From assembly GCF_032854445.1 (NCBI RefSeq), contig NC_088306.1, positions 18,757,764 to 18,821,763 on the forward strand: a DNA stretch of 64,000 nucleotides, given 5' to 3'. Source of the stretch: Liolophura sinensis. Taxonomy: Eukaryota > Mollusca > Polyplacophora > Chitonida > Chitonidae. The position numbers and the translations under genes are program-made. Shown one piece after another: positions 43,205 through 54,877 of the stretch (the first letter of the stretch is position 1; every line of letters starts with the position of its first letter). The notes beneath the pieces were generated by a model. It was given only the letters and a program-made list of their open reading frames with translations. It searched no databases and had not been told where the DNA came from.

Positions 43205-44805
43205 TTGAAGAAGCATTACGTTGTTTGGAGAAGCTTTGGGCTATTTAAAGGAACATTGTGCTATTTGGAAAAACTTTTTGTCTTGTTTAGGAAAGCATTG
43301 TGCCATTTAGAGGAATGTTGTGCCGTTTGCAGGAGCATTGTGCCGTTTGCACAAGCATTATCTTGTTTAGGGTAGCATTGTGCTGTTTAGAGGAACATTG
43401 TGCTGGTTGGAGAAACATTGTGTCGTTCGGAGAAACATTTTGTTGTTTGGAGAAGCATTGTGCCGTTTCGAGAAGAATTGTGCTCTTTAGAGAAATGTTG
43501 TGTTGGCTGGAGAAGTTTGTGTTGTTTAGGGAAGCATTGTGCCGTTTAGAGGAACATCGTGCTGGTTGGAGAAACATTTTGTTGTTTGGAGAAGGATTGT
43601 GCTGTTTAGAGACATATTGTGTCGGTTGGAGAAGCTTTGTGTTGTTAAGGAAAGCATTGTGCAGTTTGGAGAATCATTGTGTTGTTTGGCGAAACACAGT
43701 GTTGTTTTGAGGAGAATTGTGTTGTTTGGGAAAGCATTGTGCCGTTAAGAGAAAAATTGTTCTGGTTGGAGAAGCTTTGTTTTGTTTAGAGAAGCATTGT
43801 GTCGTTTGGAGAAACATTGTACTGTTTGGAGAAGTTTTGTGTTGTTTGGAGAAACATTGTGCTATTTGTAGAAGCAATATGTCGTTTTGAGAAGCATTGT
43901 GTTGTTCGGGGAAGCATTGTCCTGTTTAGAGAAACATTGTGCTGGTAAGAAAAGGTTATGTTGTTTGGGGAAGCATTGTGCCATTTAGAGAAACAGTGTG
44001 TTGTTTGAACAAACATCGTGCTGTTTAGAGAAGAATTGTGCTGTTTGGTGAAGCATTGTGCCGTTTGGAGAACCATTGTGCTGTTTAGAGAAACATCATG
44101 GTGGTTGGAGAAGCTGTGTGTTGTTTAGGGAAGCATTGTGTCGTTTAGAGAAACATTGTGTTGTCTGGAGAAACATCGTGCTGTTTAGAGAAGCATTGTG
44201 CCGTTTGAAGAAACATTTTGTTATTTGGAGAAGCATGGTGCCGTTTGGAGAAGCATTGTTTTGTTTAGGGAAGCATTGTTCTGTTTAGAGAAACATTGTG
44301 CTGGATGGAGAAGCTTTGTGTTGTTAAGGAAAGCATTATGAAGTTTGGAGAATCATTGTGCTGTTTGGAGAAGCTGTGTGTTGTTTAGGGAAGAATTGTA
44401 CTGTTTAGAAAAATATTGTTTTTGGGGAAGCATTGTGTTGTTTGGAGAAACATTTTGTTGTTTGGAGAAGCATTGTGCCATTTGGAAAAGCATTGTGCTG
44501 TGTCAAGAATCCTTGTGCTGTTTAGAAAGGCATTGCATCATTTGGGAAAACATTGTACTTTTCAGGAAAATGTTGTGTAATGTGGAAAAGAATTGTGCCG
44601 TTTGGAGAATTATTGTGCTGTTTAGAGAAACATTGTGGTGGTTGGAGAAGTTTTGTGTTGTTTAGAGAAGCATTCTGCCGTTAAGAGGAATATTCGGAGA
44701 AGTTTTGTGCTGTTTAGGAAAGCATTTGGCTGATTAGAAAACACTGTGTTTCGAGAATCATTGTGCCCTTTGGAGAAACATTTTATTGTTTGGAGAAGGA
44801 TTTAT
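43205..44805. repeat. 20-bp minisatellite, about 80 units
   Basis: 1.6 kb of imperfect 20-bp units of the form TGTTGTTTGGAGAAGCATTG with recurring variants (GCCGTTTGGAGAAG, GCTGTTTAGAGAAACA). Three units equal 60 bp, so translated frames repeat every 20 residues (CCLEKHCAVW-type on plus, NVSPNDTMLLQTAQCFSK-type on minus). These frames end where units slip and lack starts or domains, so they are not called as genes. Confidence 0.95.
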
Positions 44806-45537
44806 GCGACATAAGCAAGTTCTCTTGTTATTGTCCGTTCTTTTCGATGGTGATTGTAGTATGAATGTATCATAGAGACTTACATTGGCGCAGGGGTTAT
44901 GGATTAAGGCTTATGCTTCCGTGAATATTTCTCTGTGCGTTAGGAAAGAAATATTACGTGGACTGTATCGTGACCCACTTTCATGAATGCTTATCTGTAT
45001 TATTCAAAAACTTGGCGGATCTAATTGCTGTTTAACAAACCTTACTTTTCATATCCTACTTATATTTGTACAGACTTTTCAAGATGTACTTGGAATAAAA
45101 TAGAGGTGCGTATCACAGAAGGACTAGTCAATTGCGTGGATAAAGACCATTCAACCCCGCTTTATGTAAAGCCCCAGGTGAACGTAATCTTAGATCGGGT
45201 TTGCGCGCTCATACAGGTGTGTAAATGAATATGGGTATAGCTCAACCCTACATGTGTTTGTTTGCTTCCAGGGGGCGCCTCGATCTAGAGCTGGAACATA
45301 CTGTTATGGTGGTTTACCTAGGACCAGGGGACGGAGACGCTGTCTACAAGTTCTGACATGGGGACGGCTTTCGTTACACCACAGAATCCGTTTCTCACGT
45401 CAGGGTCGGGTGTACCTGTGCCTGAATGAGATGCTGCTCCAGGTCTGCTGAAGCCGGCGCCCTCCTCGCTTCGTCACTTCCCCATCCTCGGATCTGCCCC
45501 TCCTCTCCATCCTACACCGCTAGGCAGTGCATCCAGG
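44806..45537. other. 5' flank of the SLC16-like gene
   Basis: No confident exon. A CAG acceptor-like site at 45269-45271 (TTTGCTTCCAG) could open a 5' UTR exon that continues into the start codon at 45538. Sequence from 45271 on is GC-richer than its surroundings, which fits transcribed leader. Confidence 0.35.
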
Positions 45538-48500
45538 ATGTTCCCCAGGGACAGAGCACGTGACGTGGACCGCGGCTGGGCCTGGCTTGTTATGCCGGCG
45601 GCAATCCTCGCTCAAATCATCATTGCCGTGTTGTTGTATAGCTTAGGCGTCATACAGATCGTCCTGCTAGACACGTTCGATGAGGGACTGGTGAAAACAT
45701 CCTGGGTACTCAGTATCACTTCCTGTCTCCTCAGTCTACCAGGTAACACGGATTAACTTAGCCATACGCTTAATACATATCTTTTTCTTTCTGTTATTGG
45801 AGTGGATTGTACCTCTATAGCTCCATGGAGATAATTAATGATAGTGACTTAATGAACTTCAATAGACTACATCAGGCATTTGGGATTGGCTTAATTTTAG
45901 ATTGATCTTTACAAATATACAAGATAATCGGTTATTCATCTCCAAACAAATTTAATTCTAAAACCGAGAAACATGTGTTGGAAAAATGTTTAAATAATTT
46001 CTGCTTCGAGCACTGACGGGGTTTTTATTTCTGTGGCCGAGTCGTTAGCGAGCTAGCGCAGCACAATGATTCAGGAGCCTCTCACCGCCTTCCACACAAT
46101 AGTGCGTGAGTGAGTGAGTGTTTGGGGTTTAACGTGGTACTTAACAATTTTTCAGTCACGAAGGAGACCTCAGACACACCATAGTGCTTGCCGCCGTCGT
46201 ATAAATGAAATATTATTGTGACGTAAATCATCAATGTAATAAATAGATAAATCCAATTAGTATACTACAACGATAACTACCAGAGATACATCATCTGAAT
46301 AGGTTTTCCTGCATATGGGCCTAACGTTGTTTTTGTTTCAAAGGTGGACTGAGCTATTGTTTTCTTTCAATAAGGGATGCACACTTCTGTATCATTTCTG
46401 AATCCGTCTTGATTGTGTGCACGTGGAAAGGTCTTGCAGCAACCGGCAGATGGTTAGTGGGTTTCAACGGGGCTACTGTCCTGTTTCTTCTCACCACAAT
46501 GCTGGCCGCCGTCGTATAAGTGAAATGTTCTTGAGTACGGCGGTAATTAATTTCATGCTTTCTTAGTTCTTTGGTATTTTATTTTGAGCTTTGTTTTGTG
46601 AATTGGCCTTGCAACTATTGACGTGAAACGTCAACTTTGGTTGACAATATACGATAATGTCTGCTTCGAAGCTTACATAACCTGGCCTTCCAATAAACGT
46701 CCAGACAAAGACAGGAGCAAAAGTCTTTTTTATATGCATTAAAGACAATCCCTGGAATGCCATCTTAGATGGATGGTTGCCGTCGTATAGGTGAAATATT
46801 CTAGAGTACGGTGTAAACACCAATCAAATAAATAAATACCGTTACCGTTGTAGGTCCGTTCATTGGATTCTTGACAAACATGACCAGCTGTAGAACGACC
46901 ATGATGCTCGGCAGCCTCCTCATCTTCATGGGCTGTACATCCAGTGCATTTGTCACAAGACTGGACCACCTGTACGTCACTCTCTCCCTAATGACAGGTG
47001 AGGAAATCAGCAGAAACCAAGGGGAACATTAATCTAAAACATCACTTTCTCCTTAATGACAGGTTAGATAGAAACCAGAAACCAAAGGGAAGATTGATTT
47101 GAAATATCACTTTCTCCTTAATGGCAGGTGATGTAGTCAGCAGAAACCTACGGAACCCTTAATCTAAAACATCACACTGTACTTAATCACAGGTGGTGTA
47201 CTGAACAGAAACCAAGGTGAACATTAATCTAAAACATCACTCTCTCTATAATGTCAGCGTAAACCTGCGAAAGCTTTAATGTAAAACATCACACTGTACT
47301 TAATCACAGATGGGGTACTGAGCAGAAACCAAGCTGAACATTAACCTAAAATATCACTCTCTCCTAAATGACAGGTGAGGTAGTCAGCAGAAACCTACAG
47401 AAGCCTCCTAATCTAAAACATCACACTGTCCTTATTCATAGGTAGGGTACTGAGTAGAAACCAAGGTGAACATTAATCTAAAACATCACTCTCTCCATAA
47501 TGACAGGTGAGGTAGTCAGCAGAAACCCACGGAAGCATTAATTTAAAACATCACATTGTCCTTAATCACAGGTGGGGTACTGAGCAGAAACCAAGGTGAA
47601 CATTAATCTAAAACATCACTCTCTCTATAATGTCAGCGTAAACCTGCGAAAGCTTTAATGTAAAACATCACAGTCTCCTTAATGGCAGGTGGTGTGCTGA
47701 GCAGAAACCAAGGTGAACATTAACCTAAAATATCACTCTCTCCTAAATGACAGGTGAGGTAGTCAGCAGAAACCTGCGAAAGCTTTAATGTAAAACATCA
47801 CACTGTGCTTAATCACAGGTGGGGTACTGAGCAGAAACCAAGGTGAACATTAATCTAAAACATCACTCCCTCTATAATGTCAGCGTAAACCTGCAAAAGC
47901 TTTAATGTAAAACATCACACTGTGCTTAATGGCAGGTGGTGTACTGAGCAGAAACCAAGGTGAACATTAATCTAAAACATCTCTCTCTCTATAATGTCAA
48001 CGTAAACCTGCGAAAGCTTTAATGTAAAACATCACACTGTCTTAATCACAGGTGGGGTACTGAGCAGAAACCAAGGTGAACATTAATCTAAAACATCACT
48101 CTCTCTACAATGTCAGCGTAAACCTGGAAAAGCTTTAATGTAAAACATTACACTGTCCTTAATGGCAGGTGGGGTATTGAGCAGAAACCAAGGTGAAGAT
48201 TAATCTAAAACATCACTCTCTCTATAATGTCAGCGTAAACCTGCGAAAGCTTTAATGTAAAACATCACACTGTCCTTAATCACAGGTGGGGTACTGAGCA
48301 GAAACCAAGGTGAAGATTAATCTAAAACATCACTCTCTCCTTAGTGATAGGTGAGGTAGTCAGCAGAAACCTTGGGGAAGATCAGTCTAAAACATCACTC
48401 TCTCCTTAGTGACAGGTGAAATAGTCAGCAGAAACCAAGGTGAACATTAATCTAAAACATCACACTGTGCTCAATGATAGGTGAGGTAGTCAGCAGAAAC

Positions 48501-51500
48501 CTACAGAAGCCTAATCTAAAACATCACACTGTCCTTAATCACAGGTGGGGTACTGAGCAGAAACTAAGGGGAACATTAATCTAAAATATCACTTTCTCCA
48601 AAATGACAGGTGAGGTAGCCAGCAGAAACCTTGGGGAAGATCAATCTAAAACATCACTCTCTCCTTAGTGACAGGTGAAATAGTCAGCAGAAACCAAGGT
48701 GAACATTAATCTAAAACATCACACTGTGCTCAATGACAGGTGAGGAAGTCAGCAGAAACCTACAGAAGCCTTATCTAAAACATCACACTGTCCTTAATCA
48801 CAGGTGGGGTACTGAGCAGAAACCAAGGGAAACCTTAATCTAAAACTTCACACTGCCCTTAATAACATGTTGTGCACTGAGCAGAAACCAAGCTGAACAT
48901 TGATCTAAAACTTCACACTGACCTTAATCACAGGTGGGGTACTGAGCAGAAACCAAGGTGAACATTAATCTAAAACATCACTCTCTCCTTAATGACAGGT
49001 GAGGTAGTCAGTAGAAATCCACGGGAGCCTTAATCTAAAACATCACACTGTGTTCAATGACAGGTGCGGTAGCCTCCAGAAACCCACGGGCTTGATAGCC
49101 TAGAACATCACCATGTCCTTATTGTCAGCTATGTAGAGAACAATTTTCAAAGACCTTTTAATCTAAAGCCTCACCCCTGTCCTTAATGTTAGCTAAGGTG
49201 AGGGAAAAGCTCACATTCCTCTTGGTCCAAATGATCTCTGAAGGTGACATTTTATTATTATGACGTCACACACTCGATACCAAAAAACGGGGCATGAAAA
49301 CCAGAGCACTCATTACTGAAGTCTCGTTTTCGACAAAAGATTGTAATCAATACCACTTTAAATTTGTACGTCTTCATTGAAAATGGAATTTATCTGTTTT
49401 GCAGGCATGGGTGCGAGCATGGTATATACACCTTGCTTGGTGGTTATAGGGTTTTACTTCGACAAGTATCTGAGCGTGTCCATTGCTTTAGTTGTCACGG
49501 GTGGAGGAATTGGTATGGTAGCTGGGGCTCCGCTAATTGGATTCTTCGAGAATGTTTTCGGCTGGCGTGGGATGTTTATGATGTTGGCTGGGATTAGCGC
49601 CAATCTGATTCTCTCCGCCATGATCTGCCGACCGAATAGCGTGGAGAGGTCCCATTGGGGAAATCGTGCTGATGATTCCGACCCTTCAGGAGCCCTCAAG
49701 GAGAAACCATCTCTGGATGACCCTCCTTCTGCGCCGGGGTCTCGCTGGAAGAAAACGATCAAAACTTCTCTGAAAGTCGTTCTTAGCGTGCCTATGCTTT
49801 TGTTTTGCAGCAGTATTTTTCTGTGGAGTATAACCATATCATTGGTGAACCTGTATTTACCCAGCTACGTGGTGTTCAACGGAGCCACCATGACACAGTC
49901 TGCGCTTCTCTTCACCGTCATGGGCGTCTGTAACATTGTCTCGCGACTTCTCGCGGGATTTACCGTGGCCTTCGTGGACAAGTTTGTTTTATACTCTGCT
50001 TCCTTTGCCGTAATGGCCGTGTTGGTGACAGGGTTTCCCTTCATTCCTCCCACTTTCACAATGTCCATGGCATTTGCGGGTTTAATGGGACTGTGCACAG
50101 GAGGACCTTACGTAGTGTTGACGTCAATGACGAAAGACTTGGCCGGACTGGCGCACCTTGCCACAGCCTTTGGCATCGAAATGATGGTATCGGGAACTGG
50201 CTCCTTGATAGGACCTCCTGTGGCAGGTAAAAATCCCAAGGCTCTATTTGCATTTGTTGTCTTCTTGCATACCGTTATGGTTTTTAAGAATCACTTGGAA
50301 GCAACCTCTGTATGGCAAGGCTTTGTTTCCATTTTGTCCAGTCATACTACTGACTGCGATGTTTTGAGTGAAAAAGTGGCGTGTATGACGTTAAACGAGA
50401 CATATCAAATAATCCAATACGTGGGAAGGTCTGACAGCAGCCTGCGGATGGTCCTGGGTCTGTACCCGGTTTCCACCCACCATAATGCTGGCCTCCGTCG
50501 TATAAGTGAAATATTCTTGAGTACGGCGTAAAACACCAATCAAATAAATATAATAATCCATTATTTCTCTTTAGTCACAATCATTTTTTTTTGGTGTATT
50601 TCAGCTCTCTTGGCTGAGTCTTCTGGGTCTTACCTGTGCAGCTTTGTGTTTGCAGGTAAGTTAAAGACGTATCATAATGACGGCGTGATTCCAGGACATA
50701 AAATGGCCATGTGCATTGAGCAAAATGAGATGGTGTGTTAATCGGTTCTATAACTGCTGCCTTAAAACTAAAGTGTTACCTTTAACACTGTAAAGATCAT
50801 GAGGAGTGATTGCTTTCTTAAACTGCGTTTGAAGTGGCGATTTAAAGAGTTGGAATGTGAATGTGTCGCACTTCGGCTAGTGTTAAAACATTAACACTTT
50901 ATAGATGTGCAGTCACTCCTAATGATCTGTATAGTGTTAAATGTAACACTTTAGTTTTGAGAGTGTAGTGTTTGCGCTGGCATTGACGAAGTCAGTAGGA
51001 CGTGTCTGAATCCACTGGCCGCCATGTTGCCTGGTATTATCTATCAGCAAACTTTTCAGAAATTTAGTTTTCTGTCCGACATGGGCCGAGTCGTCCCCAG
51101 GACCGCCCTGAGGAAATGAACTTGGGGTTGTGTATTTGAATCCATCTCTTTCTACCTGGTTTGGTATTTTAGGTCAGGAGCTTTTCCAGGTACCTGTGAG
51201 TTTCTATATCAGGCACTGCTCGATTTCTTTATCCAATAATGGAATGGTATCAGCGAAATATTCTTTAGTACTCCCACACCAACAAAATCCCAACCAAGTA
51301 GAAAAGTTTCCCCGGACTATAATTTTCGTATATTAAGCGAAAGTATAAGCTGGTTTGCCTGTGTCTGTGAACTGAGACCAACCACCATCGTGTAAATGGA
51401 AAACTATTCAATGTGGTCGGAGACAGCAGAATAGTCTAAATGTGGCTTCAATTAAGTTCATAACGTCCAACAGCTAGACCCGCTTGCGCAAAGAGATTGC

Positions 51501-52307
51501 ACCTACAGTCGATTGTAGACCCTACAGTTGAGTTTACAGTTGATTGTGAAAATAATTTGGGTCGCTTGCCCAAAAGTATTGTGAGGCGATTGTAATTTTT
51601 TGAAGTTACAATCGCGATACCAAATTTGACTCGTACATTGACAATGTCAATGACTTTTGTTGCCTTCTTTTCCAGTTCTACATCATAATGATTCAGCAGC
51701 TAGCAACAACAACAACATGTGAAAAAATGTTCGTAACATCTTTTTATGACAATTTTACATTGCACATCAAGTCGAGTTGAAAAGTACTAACTAACAGTTT
51801 ATCTAAAGCAAATATTTGTACATAAAGTTAATTTTAGGGCGATTGTAAATATTTACAACAGGGTGGATCCGATTGTAATTTCTGATTGTAAGTTACCACT
51901 ATCGTAGCTTACAACCCTTTGGTGCAAGAGGGTGTCTACTGTAAGCTACGATCGAGATCTTTGTACAATGAACTTATGCCTACGATCCCTTTGTGCCAGC
52001 GGCCTTCAGTAGAGAATTAGCAGCTCTAGTAGTTGGATGATAAGGCAGCCTAGAGCAACCATTTGTCTTGTCTGTTGCAGGTATCTCCTGTGCATGTAGC
52101 GCAGTCTTGGGTTTCGTTCTCATCAAGTTCAAGCACCCCACGGACGTCGCGGAGCTAGACATTAACAACCCGGAGTGTGTAAGCCCTCCCCATTCGCGGC
52201 CCAGCAGTGTGCTATACGCGAGCCAGTTGTCTATACCAGGAGTTCCGTCCCCTTACCTCGAAATCAGATCCAGAACTGTCCAACTGCAAGTTCCCAGCGC
52301 TGATTAA
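45538..52307 (+). CDS. Monocarboxylate-transporter-like (SLC16/MFS) protein, five exons
   Basis: Spliced from 45538-45742, 46854-46997, 49405-50226, 50605-50655 and 52081-52307. All introns are GT-AG and phase 1, giving 1449 nt or 482 residues, the usual size for SLC16. The N-terminus has DRGWAW before helix 1, matching the SLC16 motif [DE]G[GS][WF][GA]W except R for G. Exon 2 opens with GPFIGFLTN; exon 3 has GFYFDKYLSVSIALVVTGGG and FGWRGMFM, typical of MCT helices 4-6, then a hydrophilic loop (SVERSHWGN to SRWKK) and helices 7-11. Exons 4-5 give the last helix and a tail ending QVPSAD. About twelve membrane helices are expected. SLC16 proteins move monocarboxylates or related solutes across the plasma membrane; the substrate here is unknown. 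Intron 2 is a tandem array; intron 4 holds two TIR elements. A paralogue is at 60025-63469. Confidence 0.93.
46029..46255 (+). mobile_element. SINE-A copy interrupted by a SINE-B-type tail (intron 1)
   Basis: Head GTGGCCGAGTCGTTAGCGAG and CAGGAGCCTCTCACC, then at 46106-46168 a plus-strand GTGAGTGAGTGAGTGTTTGG / TTAACAATTTTTCAGTCACG block of the SINE-B type. SINE-A then resumes at ACCATAGTGCTTGCCGCCG to an AATAAATAGATAAAT tail. Confidence 0.85.
46421..46545 (+). mobile_element. SINE-A, truncated copy (intron 1)
   Basis: ACGTGGAAAGGTCTTGCAGC to GAAATGTTCTTGAGTACGGC; the tail is missing. Confidence 0.85.
46773..46838 (+). mobile_element. SINE-A 3' end, next to the exon-2 acceptor
   Basis: TGGTTGCCGTCGTATAGGTG to AATCAAATAAATAAAT. 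The tail ends 15 bp before the exon-2 boundary, so the SINE lies in the branch-point/pyrimidine region. Confidence 0.88.
46976..49190 (+). repeat. Tandem array copying the exon-2 splice donor (intron 2)
   Basis: About 2.2 kb of units of about 65 bp, often alternating with about 52-bp units to give a 117-bp higher-order period. The first unit includes the last 22 bases of exon 2 and the true donor (CTAATGACAG then GTGAGG). Later units keep TCACTCTCTCCTTAATGACA followed by GGTGAGG or GGTGGGG and AACATTAATCTAAAACA. More than twenty units retain an AGGTG core resembling a 5' splice site. Confidence 0.95.
50419..50556 (+). mobile_element. SINE-A, 5'-truncated copy (intron 3)
   Basis: TACGTGGGAAGGTCTGACAG to CACCAATCAAATAAATATAA, within the 378-bp intron 3. 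It ends about 48 bp before the exon-4 acceptor. Confidence 0.92.
50764..50958. mobile_element. MITE-6 (TIR element, intron 4)
   Basis: 195 bp with about 47-bp inverted ends: AAAACTAAAGTGTTACCTTT / AACACTGTAAAGATCATGAG at the left and their complements (AATGATCTGTATAGTGTTAA, GTAACACTTTAGTTTT) at the right. Few mismatches, no coding capacity. Confidence 0.85.
51481..52000. mobile_element. MITE-7 (diverged TIR element, intron 4)
   Basis: The left end CGCTTGCGCAAAGAGAT pairs with the right end ATCCCTTTGTGCCAGCG. Inner repeats around GATTGTAATTTTTTGAAGTT and GTAAGTTACCACTATCG also mirror each other. It ends 80 bp before the exon-5 acceptor. Confidence 0.6.
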
Positions 52308-52348
52308 ATACGGAGCACAGCGTGTAGCGGATGTATTTCCTTCCGCAG

Positions 52349-52497
52349 CATTTATTTATTTGATTGGTGTTTTACGCCGTACTCAAGAATATTTCACTTA
52401 TATGACAGCGACCAGCACGATAGTAGGAAGAAACCGGGCAGAGCCTGGTGGAAACCCACGACCATCCGCAGGTTGTTTGCAGACCTTGCCACATACC
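52349..52497 (-). mobile_element. SINE-A, truncated copy
   Basis: Starts 41 bp after the SLC16 stop: ATTTATTTATTTGATTGGTG to CATCCGCAGGTTGTTTGCAG. It may lie in the 3' UTR. Confidence 0.9.
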
Positions 52498-53765
52498 CTT
52501 CGGCAGTAAACATATTTCATACAGTTTAGTTTTTATTCTGAATGTTCCTCATTTCTGTTTTTTTTTTTGCGCTTTGCGATGTAACAAAAACGTTTGCAAT
52601 GTTTCTCGTCTCTAACAGTTCATGTCACAAGCGTATACCTCATCATCGAATACATTCTACCAATAGCCTATCAGCGACATAGGTGTTTTCGTTTTCACAT
52701 CGAATCGAACGTTTATTTTGTATGCATTTTATCTGTTGTGAAAAGTGTACATTCCACATTAAAACACTGACATTACAACGTTACAACGCAAGGGCTAGGC
52801 TCCGTTGATGGCTCCCGACGTTTCAGCGGTGCCATACGGACCTCTACGCCCCTGCGCGTTCATACCCGGCTCTCACACAGGAGGAGAAAACATTCATGGT
52901 CGTGACCAATTTAAATATTCAAACCACAGACCTGGATTGTACCCAAGATTTTTACTTCGTGTCACCGAGTTTGTCCGCCATAACGCATAATAAGTCAAAT
53001 CTTAGTGTATAATATGGGTGTATAATGACAAAGATTTGTAATCCACAGGTTTTTGTATTTTGGTAAATGTGATATCAAGTCTACATACATCAATCTTAAT
53101 CAGTTTAACAGTTCCACTATTACAAATGTTAAACAACTAAACTTGCGAATGCTGTGATGCGCACTGTTAGCCTTAAAAATTTCAAGTGATGCATAACAAA
53201 GACCCAAGCCTAGCCAAAGTCCAAACACTGTTGATTTGTAACAGTGAAAAGTTTTACAGCTTCTGTTTGCTGTAATTTTTTAACCATGAAACTTACGGCA
53301 CTTACTTGTTGTAATTTTGTAATTATCTGTTTGATTTTGTGGCTTGGTTTTTATGGGTTACATTATATATACAACTGAAAACTCGATTTTTATCTAATCA
53401 GAAAGCCACAAGACAAGTGCTGCAGGGAATCATATGGGCGTAGAACTGTAGGAATAGGATTGCCGTGGAAAAGTGAAATATTCTTCAGTACCGCGTAAAC
53501 ATTCTTCAGTCAACCAATCATTTAATAATTCATTCCCAGTATATAAAGTGACTTACTGCTGTAATGATAGTTGGAGGTGATTGTGTGTCAAGAGAATTAT
53601 TTAGACCTATACACCAGATTAAACCAGATCTTGCTCGTTGGTGTTAACTTAATTGTGTCTACAGAAAAGAAGAAAAATTGTATTGCAAACGTAGTGGCGT
53701 TTTTTGTGTTGGTTAATGTCATGATGGCATTCTGACATGTACAAAAACCTGCCTCCGTTTGTAGA
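52498..53765. other. No gene; SINE-A relic at 53460-53525
   Basis: The relic keeps AAGTGAAATATTCTTCAGTA and CGCGTAAACATTC. The rest shows no recognised feature. Confidence 0.5.
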
Positions 53766-53900
53766 CCTGGTGCCACTTTCACAAAACTTCATTAATCAAA
53801 TTTACCGTGACATCTTTTCGTACATGGCGTTGTCAAGGTTATAATACAATAAAGCTACGTGGTTCACGGGTGAAATTTAGGAAAAAATTGACTTACGAAG
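53766..53900. mobile_element. MITE-2 half copy
   Basis: The left end ACCTGGTGCCACTTTCACAA AACTTC matches 36771. Internal similarity extends to about 53900 but no right TIR was found. Confidence 0.55.
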
Positions 53901-53910
53901 TTAGGGGAAA

Positions 53911-53984
53911 GAGGCGCCTTGTCTGAGAAGGAGGCGTCTAGTCTAAGAAAGAGGCGCCTAGTCTTAGAAAGAGGCGCCTCGTGG
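53911..53984. repeat. 20-bp tandem repeat, 3.5 units
   Basis: Units GAGGCGCCTAGTCTTAGAAA, each starting with or close to the palindrome GGCGCC. Confidence 0.92.
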
Positions 53985-54565
53985 AATAGAATTCATATTC
54001 TACCTCCGTGATCTGAGAAACACGCGCTAATGGGAAGAAAACATGGGAACACTGAGAACAAACAATTGCCAAGATGCCTCTTATTTAAGCGTGAAGACAA
54101 AAATCGCTCTTATGCAAATAAACTGTTCATCGTAATTGGTTCCGTAGACTTTTCATTTTCTATACTACTAGTCGTTCAATGGTCTTAATCCATCCAAGGA
54201 ACAAAGGGTGAAACCCCCCAAAATTCATTAAACAAATAAATAATAAATAAATAAATAAAAATATGATACGTGACATAGGTACATACTGATGTTCCGGTGA
54301 ACAAACTAGGAGTTAGGAAGGTGAAGAAAGACGAACTGTTGTTAATCCACGGACCAGTGAAGGTCTATTAATATATACATATGTGTGTCGTAAATGTCTT
54401 TTATTTTCAGTATGAAGGAAATTCCACACGAATCATTGTGGTGTAATGCCACCAAAGTCCTGGTGATATTTAAATTCTTTATTCCATTAGAGAATCAAGA
54501 TTTGATCTCTTACGCTTGGAAATCTAGATTTGATTCCATGCTGTAGCTGGCAAATATGGATTCAA
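53985..54565. other. Nothing recognised
   Basis: A short AAAT-rich run (54228-54262) could be an old SINE tail. No gene. Confidence 0.5.
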
Positions 54566-54877
54566 CTACATGTACTGTAGTCAGTCGTATTGGGAAGTCT
54601 GAGGTCAGTAGTACTGGAAAGTCTAGAGTCCGTCGAACTGGGAAGTCTGGAGTCAGCCGCATTGGAAAGCCTGAAGTCAGTCGTATTTAGAAGTCCGGAG
54701 TCATTCATATTGGAAAGTCTGGGGTGAGTAGTACTGGAGTCAGTCGCACTGGAAAGTCTGGGATTAATTGTATAGGGAAACTCTGAAGTCAGTCATACTG
54801 GAATGTCTAGAGGGAGTCGTACTGGGATGTTTGGAGAGAGTCGTCCTGGATATCTGGAGTCAGTCGTACAAGGATGG
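54566..54877. repeat. 24-bp minisatellite, about 12 units
   Basis: Units of TCAGTCGTACTGGAAAGTCT plus GGAG, moderately diverged, with one shortened unit. Confidence 0.92.

Noticed and set aside
43287-44665. Several Cys/Trp-rich frames of 70-136 aa on both strands
   Set aside because: They are translations of a 20-bp satellite and end at random slippage points.
50227-50531. C-terminal extension of the transporter exon from 50227 to 50531
   Set aside because: This is intron 3 and a SINE-A read in frame. The GTAAAA donor at 50227 and the paralogue's matching exon 4 show the true structure.
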